From an uncultured Eubacterium sp. (GTDB lineage Bacteria > Bacillota > Clostridia > Oscillospirales > Acutalibacteraceae), in assembly GCF_934561735.1 (NCBI RefSeq), contig NZ_CAKTGT010000003.1, forward strand, positions 124,001 through 188,000: DNA of 64,000 bases, written 5' to 3'. The position numbers and the translations under genes were made by a program. The notes under the pieces are model-generated. The model made no database searches, was not told the DNA's origin, and saw only the letters and a program-made list of their open reading frames with translations. Position 1 is the first letter of the stretch, and each line of letters begins with the position of its first letter. Of this stretch, positions 42,163 through 50,817 are shown in pieces.

Positions 42163-43439
42163 AATTGCTCCAAAGCTCTGTTTGCAAGAGCCATATATCG
42201 TTCTCTCTTATCTCTGATTTTCGGTTCAATCGGCGGTAATATGCCAAAATTAGCACCCATCGGCTGAAAATTTGTTACGCTCTCATCGCTGATATATTGC
42301 GACAAAGCACCAATCATATTGTATTCCGACAAAACAAGCGGCTCTTCGCCCTCAGCCCGTCTGACGGCATTTATTCCTGCCATAATGCCCGAAGCCGCAG
42401 ATTCCATATATCCCTCAACACCTGTGATTTGACCTGCAAAAAAGATGTTGGGATTGCTTCTCAAACTAAAATCGGCGTTCAAGAGTTTTGGCGAATTAAG
42501 AAACGAATTTCTGTGCATTACGCCGTAACGCACAAACTCCGCATTTTCAAGCCCCGGAATCATAGAGAATACACGCTTTTGCTCGCCGAATTTTAAATTT
42601 GTCTGAAAGCCTACAAGGTTAAACATTGTACCCTTGCTGTTTTCTCTGCGAAGCTGAACGCACGCCCACGGTCTGTGCCCTGTGTTTGGATCAACAAGTC
42701 CGACCGGTTTCATCGGTCCGAAGCGAGGAGCGTCAAGTCCTCTTTTTGCAAGCTTTTCAATCGGCATACAACCCTCGTACACATCAAAATCGTGCACAAC
42801 CGCACCCTCGGCATTGATGAGTTCATCAATAAATGCCTCATATTCTGCCTTGTTGAACGGGCAGTTGATATAATCGTCATCTCCGCCTCTGTCATATCTT
42901 GAAGCACCGAAAGCTTTTTGCATATCAACGCTGTCTGCCGTAACAATCGGAGCGGCGGCATCATAAAACGAAAGGTAATCTCCGCACAGCTTTTGTATTT
43001 CTTCACCGAGTTTGCCCTCGGTAAGAGGTCCTGTTGCAATAATCAAAATTTCGTCATCATCAGGTGAAATTTCCTCGACAAGTTTATTTTCAACCGTGAT
43101 GTTCGGATGCGAATTAATCATATCCGTTACGGTTTGAGAAAACTCATTTCGATCAACGGCAAGAGCACCGCCGGCAGGAACCGCACAATTCCTTGCAACG
43201 GGAACGGTGAGCGAGCCGAGGCGAGCCATTTCTTCTTTAAGAAGTCCTGCCGCACTGTCAATTCTTGATGCCTTGAGCGAATTTGAACAAACAAGCTCTG
43301 CAAAATTTTTATTTTTATGTGCCGGCGAAAACTTTTCGGGTTTCATTTCAAGCAGAGTGACTTCATAACCTGCCTCGGCTATTTGCCACGCCGCCTCACA
43401 ACCCGCAAGTCCGGCACCGATAACTGTAAATTTTTTCAT
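42159..43439 (-). CDS. trmFO: Methylenetetrahydrofolate-tRNA-(uracil-5-)-methyltransferase TrmFO
   Basis: ATG 43439 opens the FAD-binding motif VIGAGLAGCEAAWQIAE; 426 residues. LVCSNSLKASRIDSAAGLLKEEM, with the active-site Cys, and FFAGQITGVEGYMESAASG are the family signatures, together with GLDAPRFGPMKPVGL. It makes the 5-methyluridine at tRNA position 54 using folate and FAD, the pathway typical of Firmicutes. Two bases separate it from the topA stop, and its TGA overlaps the plsX start. Confidence 0.96.
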   Translation of the reverse strand: MKKFTVIGAGLAGCEAAWQIAEAGYEVTLLEMKPEKFSPAHKNKNFAELVCSNSLKASRIDSAAGLLKEEMARLGSLTVPVARNCAVPAGGALAVDRNEFSQTVTDMINSHPNITVENKLVEEISPDDDEILIIATGPLTEGKLGEEIQKLCGDYLSFYDAAAPIVTADSVDMQKAFGASRYDRGGDDDYINCPFNKAEYEAFIDELINAEGAVVHDFDVYEGCMPIEKLAKRGLDAPRFGPMKPVGLVDPNTGHRPWACVQLRRENSKGTMFNLVGFQTNLKFGEQKRVFSMIPGLENAEFVRYGVMHRNSFLNSPKLLNADFSLRSNPNIFFAGQITGVEGYMESAASGIMAGINAVRRAEGEEPLVLSEYNMIGALSQYISDESVTNFQPMGANFGILPPIEPKIRDKRERYMALANRALEQL

Positions 43440-43441
43440 AA

Positions 43442-45550
43442 TCACTTTTTCTTAGGGGCCGGTTTTGTAAATCCGCATCCCTCTGTATCAGGGCAATAAA
43501 GCACATTGCCCTTTCTTCTGAACAGCGACTTATTACACTTTGGACAAACCTCATCGGTAGGTGCGTCCCAGGTCATAAAGTTACATTCAGGATAATTTGA
43601 GCAACCGTAAAACGGTGTGCCTCTCTTTGTTTTCTTTTCAATAACATCACCGCCGCAAAGTGGACATTTTGCCTTTGTCTTTGTAATGAGTGGCTTTGCG
43701 TTTTTACACTCGGGGAATCCCGGACAAGCAAGGAATTTGCCGAATCTGCCGACTTTAACAACCATTTTTCTGCCGCACTTTTCACATACGACATCGGTTT
43801 CTTCTTCCTTAAGTTTAATCTTAACGCCCTGCATATCTTTCTTTGCTTTTTCGAGCGGCTCAATAAAATCATCATAGTAAAGGCGAATCATATCAATGTA
43901 ATCTTTTTCGCCCGAGTCGATTTTATCGAGGTCATCTTCCATCTTTGAGGTGTACTTAACATTTACAATATTTGGTATTCTCTCTTTAAGAAGATTTGTA
44001 ACTGCCTCGCCGAGTTCGGTAGGTACAAACTGTTTGCCCTCACGAACAACATATTCCTTTGAAAGAATGGTTGAAGTAATAGTTACATATGTTGACGGAC
44101 GACCAACGCCGTTTTCTTCAAGTGCCTTTGTAAGAGAAGCTTCGGTATATCTTGCAGGCGGCTGTGTAAAGTGCTGATTGCCGAGAATACTCTTAAGTTT
44201 GAGCACATCGCCCTCTGCAACAGGAGGGAGCGGAGATTCGCTGTCTTTCTTTTGTGAATCGTCTGTCTTTTCTTCATACAAAGCGGTGAAGCCGTCAAAC
44301 TTAACTGTGTATCCGCTTGCCGTGAAAACATATCCGTTAGCCTTGATTTCAACCTTCATGGTTTCTTGCTGGCAAGAGGCCATAAGAGATGCAATAAAGC
44401 GTTCCCATACAAGCTTGTAAATTTTATACTGGTCGGAAGTGAGCGATTCTTTAACCGATTCCGGAGTTACTCCCGGCATTGACGGACGAATAGCTTCGTG
44501 TCCGTCCTGTGCATTACCTCTTGTTTTGTAAAATCTCGGAGTTGACGGAAGATACTTTTCACCATAGGTTTGCTTGATAAAATCATTACCGGCACTGCGA
44601 GCCTCGTCAGAAATACGAAGGGAGTCGGTTCTCATATATGTGATAAGACCGACTGTGCCGAGGTTCTTAACATCAACGCCTTCATAAAGTTCCTGTGCGG
44701 CTTTCATGGTTCTTCTTGCCTGGAATGACAATCTGCGTGATGCTTCCTGCTGCAAGGTTGATGTGATAAACGGCGGAGCAGGATTTTTCTTTCTCGTACC
44801 CTTTTTAACTCCGGTTACAACATATTCGGCATTTTCCAAATCGGCAAGCATTTTGTCCGATTCTTCTTTTGACGGAATTTTGTTTTTATCCGTGCCTACC
44901 TTATTGCCGTCCTTGTCCTGAACCATGGTTGCGGCAAAACTTTTTCTGTCCGGTGGATTTGTAAACTTTGCATCGATTGTCCAATACTCTTCCGGCTTAA
45001 ATGCACGAATTTCGTTTTCTCTGTCAACAACAAGGCGAAGTGCAACGCTCTGCACACGACCTGCGGAAAGACCTCTTCTGATTTTTTGGCTTACAAACGG
45101 AGAAAGCTTGTAGCCGATAAGACGGTCAAGAATTCTTCTTGCCTGCTGAGCGTTTACAAGGTCTATATCAATTTGACGAGGATGTTCCATACCGTTTTTT
45201 ACGCCGGTTTTTGTAATCTCGTTAAATGTAACTCTGTTCTTGTCATCAAGTTCCAAGCCGAGCAAATTTGCAAGGTGCCACGAAATTGCTTCTCCCTCAC
45301 GGTCGGGGTCGGTTGCGAGATAAACACAATCGGCTTTGTGTGCCTTTGTTTTAAGCTCGTCAACAAGTGCTTCTTTGCCCTTGATAACGGCGTACTTAGG
45401 CTCAAAATTGTGTTCAATATCAACACTGAGTCTTGCGGCAGGCAGGTCACGAACATGACCCATTGACGCAATAACTTCATATCCCTTACCAAGATAGCCT
45501 TTAATATTTTTAGCCTTGGCAGGTGACTCCACGATTACTAACTTTGACAT
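43442..45550 (-). CDS. topA: DNA topoisomerase I
   Basis: ATG 45550 gives 702 residues starting with the TOPRIM motif SKLVIVESPAKAKNIKGYLG. YLATDPDREGEAISWHL holds the metal-binding acids and GLITYMRTDSLR the active-site Tyr (about residue 300). The C-terminus has three zinc-ribbon repeats: CEKCGRKM...CPGFPEC, CPLCGGDV...CSNYPEC and CPKCNKSL...CPDTEGC. It relaxes negative supercoils by a type IA mechanism. The upstream in-frame extension to 45637 lacks homology. Confidence 0.96.
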   Translation of the reverse strand: MSKLVIVESPAKAKNIKGYLGKGYEVIASMGHVRDLPAARLSVDIEHNFEPKYAVIKGKEALVDELKTKAHKADCVYLATDPDREGEAISWHLANLLGLELDDKNRVTFNEITKTGVKNGMEHPRQIDIDLVNAQQARRILDRLIGYKLSPFVSQKIRRGLSAGRVQSVALRLVVDRENEIRAFKPEEYWTIDAKFTNPPDRKSFAATMVQDKDGNKVGTDKNKIPSKEESDKMLADLENAEYVVTGVKKGTRKKNPAPPFITSTLQQEASRRLSFQARRTMKAAQELYEGVDVKNLGTVGLITYMRTDSLRISDEARSAGNDFIKQTYGEKYLPSTPRFYKTRGNAQDGHEAIRPSMPGVTPESVKESLTSDQYKIYKLVWERFIASLMASCQQETMKVEIKANGYVFTASGYTVKFDGFTALYEEKTDDSQKKDSESPLPPVAEGDVLKLKSILGNQHFTQPPARYTEASLTKALEENGVGRPSTYVTITSTILSKEYVVREGKQFVPTELGEAVTNLLKERIPNIVNVKYTSKMEDDLDKIDSGEKDYIDMIRLYYDDFIEPLEKAKKDMQGVKIKLKEEETDVVCEKCGRKMVVKVGRFGKFLACPGFPECKNAKPLITKTKAKCPLCGGDVIEKKTKRGTPFYGCSNYPECNFMTWDAPTDEVCPKCNKSLFRRKGNVLYCPDTEGCGFTKPAPKKK

Positions 45551-45575
45551 ATATATTTTGTCCTTTCGGTTAAAT

Positions 45576-46784
45576 TCAAGATTGTTTTCTTCTGTATCGC
45601 TTGCCCATGCCGGATTCGCAAAGTCCGTCAAGTTCAAGCATTGTCAGGGCGACAAGAACGGAATTTATATCAAGCCGTGCAACATTTGCAATGCTTTCAA
45701 CATCCTTAAAATCATCGTCCATAGCGTCAAACACCGCCTTTTCGTCACCGACAAGCTGTCGTGACTTCTCATCTATTTGAGTACGGTTTATGCGATGTTT
45801 TTCAATATTTTCAAATGTGATTTCTTCATCCTGTTCGGGTGTCAAATCACGCTTTTTGTATTCATCTCTCAAGAGTTCGTCAATACTCGCAAGTTTTGAC
45901 ATATCAAGAGTTTTGTACTTTTCGGTGTAGTTCGAAACGATGGATTCGACTCCCACAACGGGCACGGCACCGTCGGATATAAGTTTGTTTGTGCCGTTAA
46001 ACCTTTGGTCAAAAATCGAAGCGGCGGTTGCAAACATATCCCTGTTTTGCGACACGGCAAAGTTTGCCGTAATGAGCGAACCGCTTTTTGTACCTGCCTC
46101 GGCAACAAACACGCCGTCTGCAAGACCGCTGATAATTCGATTTCGCATCGGAAAAGTAAATCTGCTTGCCGGAGTGAACGGCGGAAATTCGGAAATGACC
46201 GCACCTTTTTCGGTAACTCTTCGTCTTAAATCCTCGTTTGAAGCAAGGTAATTTGAACCGAGCCCGCAACCCATAACGGCAACCGTTATGCCGCCGCATT
46301 CCATAGCACCGATATGTGCCGAAGTATCTATACCGAGTGCGCCGCCGCTTACAATAACGGCATTGCACCTTGCAAGACCTTTTGATATCACCCTTGCAAC
46401 GCTTTTGGCATAATTTGACGGCTTGCGTGTACCCACAACGCTTATGCTGAGCATATTATCTATATCCGGCATTTTGCCGTCAACATACAAAACCGCAGGC
46501 GGGTCATAAATCTCTTTGAGCTTTTTGGGATAACTTTCATCATCAAAAGTTATTATATCCCATTTGTGTTTTTTACAAATTTCAATTATTTCATCAGCTT
46601 TTTCAATCGGAGTTTTCTCCATAATATCAAGCATTTTGTCTGTGATGTTAGGACAAACCTTGCGTTGAAGATAATTGCTGTTGTATAAATTTTCGGCTGA
46701 ACCGAAATAATCAAGTATAGGCTTAACAGGTTTGCCCGTGCCTACGGTAATTTGAAACCATATGAGATACCTTGCGTTTTTCAT
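45576..46784 (-). CDS. dprA: DNA-processing protein DprA
   Basis: The ATG at 46784 overlaps the upstream TGA in an ATGA arrangement after GGGAG; 402 residues. A SAM-like N-terminus (about residues 1-80) precedes the Rossmann domain: SVVGTRKPSNYAKSVARVI, VSGGALGIDTSAHIGAM, VMGCGLGSNYLASNEDLRRR, FPPFTPASRFTFPMRNRIISGLADGVFV in spaced order, and EAGTKSGSLITA. A winged-helix C-terminus ends near residue 395. DprA loads RecA on incoming single-stranded DNA during transformation. Other competence genes are not in this window. Confidence 0.95.
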   Translation of the reverse strand: MKNARYLIWFQITVGTGKPVKPILDYFGSAENLYNSNYLQRKVCPNITDKMLDIMEKTPIEKADEIIEICKKHKWDIITFDDESYPKKLKEIYDPPAVLYVDGKMPDIDNMLSISVVGTRKPSNYAKSVARVISKGLARCNAVIVSGGALGIDTSAHIGAMECGGITVAVMGCGLGSNYLASNEDLRRRVTEKGAVISEFPPFTPASRFTFPMRNRIISGLADGVFVAEAGTKSGSLITANFAVSQNRDMFATAASIFDQRFNGTNKLISDGAVPVVGVESIVSNYTEKYKTLDMSKLASIDELLRDEYKKRDLTPEQDEEITFENIEKHRINRTQIDEKSRQLVGDEKAVFDAMDDDFKDVESIANVARLDINSVLVALTMLELDGLCESGMGKRYRRKQS

Positions 46785-47554
46785 CTGAGCATCTCCCACA
46801 TGGTTATTGCCGCGGCAACGCCTGCGTTGAGGCTTTCCGCCCTGCCGAGCATAGGTATTGTAATCAAATCGTCGCTGACAGCCTTGATGTTTTCTTCAAC
46901 ACCGTTGGCCTCGTTGCCGATAACCGATACCGCATTACCCGTAAAGTCAGCCTCGGTAATCTTAACCGCCGAAGAACTCGGAACGGTTGAATACACCTTA
47001 AAGCCCTGAGTTTTCATTTGAATGAGCGTTTGCTCCAAATTATCGCTGTCAACAATGTTCATACGAAGTATTGAACCCATCGAAGCCCTTACAGCCTTTG
47101 AATTAAACACATCGCAACAATTATAAGTTACAACGCCGTCAATTCCGAGTGCCTCTGCCGAACGAATAATCGCACCGACATTTGCCGGGTCCTGCACATT
47201 ATCAAGAGCAACAATTTTACCGCAAGCAAACATTTCATTGCGGTCTTTCATCTTAACGGTGAGAAAAACACCCTGCGGTGATTTTGTTTCCGACAGTTTT
47301 TCGGACACCGGTCCGTCAATCAAAAATGTTCGTTTGGCTTTAATGCTCAAAGCATCAATTTCATCTTGATACTTTGCATATATATCCTCGGTAAAAAACA
47401 ATGTGTCGGGCTCATAAACGGAATTAAGGACATCAAAACATAGCCTTGCTCCTTCAAGTGCAAAAAGATGATTTTCATATCTTGCCTTTGAAGAGGTAAA
47501 AAGCTTTTTTGTGTCCTTAACTATACTATTATTTTTACTCGTGATTTTTTCCAT
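46781..47554 (-). CDS. SpoU/TrmH-family RNA 2'-O-methyltransferase
   Basis: The ATG at 47554 is preceded by GGAG at normal spacing, giving 257 residues; longer in-frame starts are not supported. A substrate-binding domain is followed by the SPOUT knot with DNVQDPANVGAIIRSAEALGIDGV, VSVIGNEANGVEEN and IPMLGRAESLNAGVAAAI. These motifs mark a functional ribose methyltransferase of the RlmB/TsnR branch; the target RNA is uncertain. It is the first gene of the long minus-strand run and has its own promoter, divergent from the 47764 gene. Confidence 0.9.
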   Translation of the reverse strand: MEKITSKNNSIVKDTKKLFTSSKARYENHLFALEGARLCFDVLNSVYEPDTLFFTEDIYAKYQDEIDALSIKAKRTFLIDGPVSEKLSETKSPQGVFLTVKMKDRNEMFACGKIVALDNVQDPANVGAIIRSAEALGIDGVVTYNCCDVFNSKAVRASMGSILRMNIVDSDNLEQTLIQMKTQGFKVYSTVPSSSAVKITEADFTGNAVSVIGNEANGVEENIKAVSDDLITIPMLGRAESLNAGVAAAITMWEMLR

Positions 47555-47638
47555 ACACATCTCCGTAGCGTGCCAAAAAAATTTGCTTGTAGCGTTTCGT
47601 TTAAATAAAATCACCAATGATATTTATTATTTTTATAT

Positions 47639-47667
47639 AATATACATTATATTAAGAAAAATTTCAA
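47639..47667 (-). promoter_or_regulatory. Promoter heading the long housekeeping run
   Basis: Minus strand TTGAAA (47662-47667), 17 bases, TATATT (47639-47644), about 85 bases before ATG 47554. Divergent from the promoter at 47695-47723, with the -35 boxes 27 bases apart. Confidence 0.65.
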
Positions 47668-47694
47668 TACTTTATTTAAAAATTTTATATTATG

Positions 47695-47723
47695 TTGACT
47701 ACTGCTAACTTTTGCTTTATAAT
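47695..47723 (+). promoter_or_regulatory. Promoter of the HPr-kinase-like gene
   Basis: TTGACT (47695-47700), 17 bases, TATAAT (47718-47723), 40 bases before ATG 47764. Confidence 0.8.
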
Positions 47724-47763
47724 AGACAATAACAGTAGAAACTTATGCAAAGGATTAGATTTT

Positions 47764-48492
47764 ATGCCATATTATGACATTGCAGGATTAAGAGTAAAGA
47801 TAAACAATGTAGGCGGCAGAACCGAAAAACAGGCTGTGCCGTACCTTGCAGACAATCAATCAAGCGATTTAAAAGCCGACATCGACATCTTTGTTGACGA
47901 CAAAAGAGTGGAGGAGGCAATAGCCGACCACCCGGAACTTTCGCAGGGCGACTGGGAATATATGCTTACGGGCTCGGATTTTTACAACGCACTTATTGAT
48001 TTTGACGGAATACTATTGCACTCATCCTGCATAGTTGTAGACGGTGTGGCTTACGCCTTTTCCGCCGACAGCGGCACAGGCAAATCAACACACACCCAGC
48101 TTTGGCTCAAAAAATTCGGCGACAGAGCATATATGCTCAACGATGACAAACCGGCAATCAGACTTATCGGTGACACGGTATATGCCTGCGGCACGCCTTG
48201 GAGCGGCAAGTACGATTACTCAACACCTGCCGTCGTTCCGCTTGCCGGAATCTGCTTCCTTGAAAGAAGCGAGGATAATTGGATTAAACCTGCAAACACA
48301 AACAAGGCAATATTCAATATCTTCAGCCAAACAGTTCGCCGTTTGGGTGAAACAAGAATGAACAAACTTATGGATAACCTTAATGTTATTTTCAAAAAAG
48401 TTCCGATTTACGAACTTGGTTGCAACATCTCTGACGAAGCCGTGGATTGTTCATACAACGCTATGAAAAAGGAGTTATCCGATTTTGAATAA
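47764..48492 (+). CDS. HPr-kinase/PEPCK-like P-loop protein of unknown function
   Basis: ATG 47764 after AAAGGA gives 242 residues; the extension upstream to 47692 would start inside the promoter. The C-terminal half carries a Walker A loop with an unusual Ser/His tail, FSADSGTGKSTHTQLWL (about residues 98-114), then YMLNDDKPAIRL (about 125-136) at the place of the HprK/PEPCK kinase-2 loop. These are features of the HprK-like family often found with peptide-modification and secreted-peptide loci. The N-terminal half looks like a small beta domain. It overlaps the next lipoprotein gene by eight bases. Confidence 0.75.
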   Translation: MPYYDIAGLRVKINNVGGRTEKQAVPYLADNQSSDLKADIDIFVDDKRVEEAIADHPELSQGDWEYMLTGSDFYNALIDFDGILLHSSCIVVDGVAYAFSADSGTGKSTHTQLWLKKFGDRAYMLNDDKPAIRLIGDTVYACGTPWSGKYDYSTPAVVPLAGICFLERSEDNWIKPANTNKAIFNIFSQTVRRLGETRMNKLMDNLNVIFKKVPIYELGCNISDEAVDCSYNAMKKELSDFE

Positions 48493-49138
48493 AAAAATAT
48501 GCGCATTGTTGCTGTCGGCGGCAATGTGCTTTTGCTTCAGTGCATGTTCAAACAACACACAAAAAGAGCAAAGCACAGCCGTAACCGCAACAACCACAAC
48601 GCAGGCGACAACCTCAACAACAGTTGCCGAAACCACAACAAAAGAAACAACGGCAAAGCCTTCAACAACAAAAACACAAACCACAACAAAAGCTACAACA
48701 GAAGCTACAACAAAAAAGAAAAAGGTTACTGTAACAAAGGTCAGGAAAAAAAAGAAAACCGACACGGTAACCTGCACCGTTACGGTTGAATGCAAATCAA
48801 TTTTAAGCCATATGAATGATTTAAAGGAAGGTCACGAAGAATTTGTACCCGATGACGGCTATATAATCAAAGACTACACCTACAAAGCAAAAAAAGGCTA
48901 CACGGCATATGACGCACTGAAAGACGCATGCAAGAAAAGCGACATCAAGCTCACGGCAAAGAGCACTTTATACGGAACCTATGTTTCGGGCATAAATAAT
49001 CTTGACGAGTTTGATTGCGGTGACCAAAGCGGCTGGATGTACAGCGTTAACGGTCAATTTCCAAACACATCCTGCGGAAATTTAACCGTCAAAGACAAAG
49101 ACAATATAATTTTTGAATATGTGTGCGAATATCAATAA
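48485..49138 (+). CDS. Lipoprotein with Thr-rich linker and C-terminal DUF4430 domain
   Basis: The start is TTG 48485, ten bases after AGGAG, inside the previous gene; 217 residues. The signal peptide MNKKICALLLSAAMCFCFSAC ends in a lipobox-like FSAC, so Cys21 is the likely lipid attachment site. A Thr-rich stretch (about residues 30-90, TTTTQATTSTTVAETTT...) leads to a basic patch KKKKVTVTKVRKKKK and a DUF4430-type domain (about 105-217) with GYTAYDALKDACKKSDI and SGWMYSVNGQFPNTSCGNLTVKDKD. DUF4430 is a ligand-binding domain related to the cobalamin-binding transcobalamin C-terminus; its ligand here is unknown. Confidence 0.85.
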   Translation: MNKKICALLLSAAMCFCFSACSNNTQKEQSTAVTATTTTQATTSTTVAETTTKETTAKPSTTKTQTTTKATTEATTKKKKVTVTKVRKKKKTDTVTCTVTVECKSILSHMNDLKEGHEEFVPDDGYIIKDYTYKAKKGYTAYDALKDACKKSDIKLTAKSTLYGTYVSGINNLDEFDCGDQSGWMYSVNGQFPNTSCGNLTVKDKDNIIFEYVCEYQ

Positions 49139-49146
49139 ACAAACCA

Positions 49147-49187
49147 AACCGCAACATGGGGAATTCCTTATGTTGCGGTTATTTTTT
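49147..49187. terminator. Terminator between convergent DUF4430 lipoprotein and sigK
   Basis: AACCGCAACAT (49147-49157) pairs with ATGTTGCGGTT (49170-49180), followed by ATTTTTTC. It ends at the sigK stop codon. Confidence 0.8.
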
Positions 49188-49870
49188 CAGTTAACTTTTT
49201 TCTTTAAATCCTGAAGAATTTTCTTTTCTATTCTCGACACATACGAGCGTGAAATGTTAAGCCTCTGTGCAACCTCTCTTTGAGTCAGCGGCTTTGCGTT
49301 ATTCAGTCCGTAACGAAGAATTATAATCTCTTTTTCTCGCTCATCTTCCATATTTTCAATAATATTTTTCACTTCAAGCCAACGGCGTTTTGTTTCGATT
49401 TCCTCCACAATATCCCTGTCATCACTGATGACATCCTCAATGGTAAGCGGATTGCCGTCCTTGTCGGTATCGATTGCATCGCCCATAAACACCTCGCCGC
49501 TCTGCTTTTTAAGAGAACGAAAGTACATAAGAATTTCGTTTTCAACACAGCGTGAAGCATAGGTTGAAAGCCGTGTACCCTTTGAATAATCAAACGAATC
49601 CACCGCTTTAATCAATCCGATTGTTCCGATAGAAATCAAATCGTCATTGTCGTTTGTTTTTGAATAATACTTTTTGCAAATATGGCTTACAAGGCGGAGA
49701 TTGCGTTCAATCAAAACCGCCCGTGCGTTAAGGTCGCCGTTTGCCATTTTTTCAAGCTGTTCCCGCTCCTCCTTTGCGGTGAGCGGCTTTGGAAAGCCCG
49801 ATCCGTTTTGGATATGTAACAGCAAAAACAACAGGCTTGAACCGATTGCGGTGAGCAGTGCAGAAAACAT
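49187..49870 (-). CDS. sigK: Sporulation sigma factor SigK
   Basis: The 227-residue factor begins with a short hydrophobic segment (SALLTAIGSSLLFLLLHIQ), as in the membrane-attached pro-sigma K form, then FPKPLTAKEEREQLEKMANGD. Region 2 (ARAVLIERNLRLVSHICKKY, DDLISIGTIGLIKAVDSFDYSKGTRLSTYA, about 55-110) and region 4 (RLNISRSYVSRIEKKIL) are complete. It drives late mother-cell gene expression during sporulation. The gene is not interrupted by a skin element. It ends at the shared terminator with the lipoprotein gene. Confidence 0.92.
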   Translation of the reverse strand: MFSALLTAIGSSLLFLLLHIQNGSGFPKPLTAKEEREQLEKMANGDLNARAVLIERNLRLVSHICKKYYSKTNDNDDLISIGTIGLIKAVDSFDYSKGTRLSTYASRCVENEILMYFRSLKKQSGEVFMGDAIDTDKDGNPLTIEDVISDDRDIVEEIETKRRWLEVKNIIENMEDEREKEIIILRYGLNNAKPLTQREVAQRLNISRSYVSRIEKKILQDLKKKVN

Positions 49871-49930
49871 AAAATCCTCTCCTTATCAAATCACAATACA
49901 TACTATGACGAAAAGAAATGATTAATACCG

Positions 49931-49960
49931 TTGACAAGCCTATACTTTTAATGATACACT
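49931..49960 (+). promoter_or_regulatory. Promoter of the GNAT-like gene, predicting a leaderless transcript
   Basis: TTGACA (49931-49936), 18-base spacer, TACACT (49955-49960). The A of the ATG (49967) is seven bases after the -10 box, and no ribosome binding site lies between. Confidence 0.55.
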
Positions 49961-49966
49961 CAATTT

Positions 49967-50770
49967 ATGGAAAGATATATTAAATTTGCAGGTCTTGACT
50001 CTGACCTTGAAAAACGATTGATTGAATACATAAGCAGTCACGAAAAAAAGATAAATTCACTTGCAGAGAAGTGCAAAAAACACGGCTTTTCGTGCCTTGC
50101 AAGACGCAGTGATATGATGAGGCTCGCCGTTTGCATTGCATACATCAAATATACCGAAGAGGACTACAAATGGCTCGGAATAGACGAGAGCATACTGAAA
50201 AACACTATGTCCGACATCGGAATTTGGTGCAGAAACAACGATAACAAGGGGCTGAAAAATTACCCTTGGATAAAAAATCACCTTAAAGCAGAATTGTTCA
50301 AAATCGGCAGACTTCAGTATCAGCTTTTTGACTGCAATTATATCACTTTTGACTATTCAAAACTGCCGTTCAAAAAGGGTGAACAGACCGTATTTATTCA
50401 CATTCCGCAGGGTGCTCCTCTTATAAAATCGGAATGTATCGAGTCGCTGAAAATGGCAAAGGAGTTTTTTGCAAAGCATCTCCCCGTGTACAGATTTGAT
50501 TACTTCGTGTGCAAAAGCTGGCTTTTATACAAAGATAATTGCCGATTTATGAAGCCGTCAAGCAACATTTTGCAATTCCAAACGCTGTTTGAAATTGCTT
50601 TTACAGACCATACGGACAGTTATGCAATAGAACGAATTTTCGGCAAAAAACAGTTCAACAAAAAGCGGTACGCAGACGCAACATCTCTTCAAAAAGGTGC
50701 AAAGGAATATATGATTAACGGCGGAAAACTGGGCGAAAGTTTCGGCTACATTCCGCTAAACAAGGTATAA
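49967..50770 (+). CDS. Acyltransferase-domain (NAT_N/GNAT_C type) protein
   Basis: The 267-residue protein resembles the Firmicute family with an N-terminal helical domain and a C-terminal GNAT-like fold. The region FIHIPQGAPLIKSECIESLKMAKEFF (about residues 138-163, here cited in pieces), FVCKSWLLYKDN and PSSNILQFQTLFEI match the C-terminal part of that family. Members are predicted acetyltransferases without a characterised substrate. The gene has no Shine-Dalgarno; its ATG coincides with the predicted transcription start. Confidence 0.75.
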   Translation: MERYIKFAGLDSDLEKRLIEYISSHEKKINSLAEKCKKHGFSCLARRSDMMRLAVCIAYIKYTEEDYKWLGIDESILKNTMSDIGIWCRNNDNKGLKNYPWIKNHLKAELFKIGRLQYQLFDCNYITFDYSKLPFKKGEQTVFIHIPQGAPLIKSECIESLKMAKEFFAKHLPVYRFDYFVCKSWLLYKDNCRFMKPSSNILQFQTLFEIAFTDHTDSYAIERIFGKKQFNKKRYADATSLQKGAKEYMINGGKLGESFGYIPLNKV

Positions 50771-50774
50771 GAAA

Positions 50775-50817
50775 AACGGAAAGTGCCCCTCAGGTTGTAC
50801 TTTCCGTTCTTTTTTTA
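50775..50817. terminator. Bidirectional terminator between GNAT-like and EamA genes
   Basis: AACGGAAAGTGC (50775-50786) pairs with GTACTTTCCGTT (50797-50808), with an A-run before and a T-run after. The EamA gene's stop codon is in the loop. Confidence 0.85.

Noticed and set aside
49187..49870. skin-type element interrupting sigK
   Set aside because: The sigK frame is continuous across regions 2 and 4.
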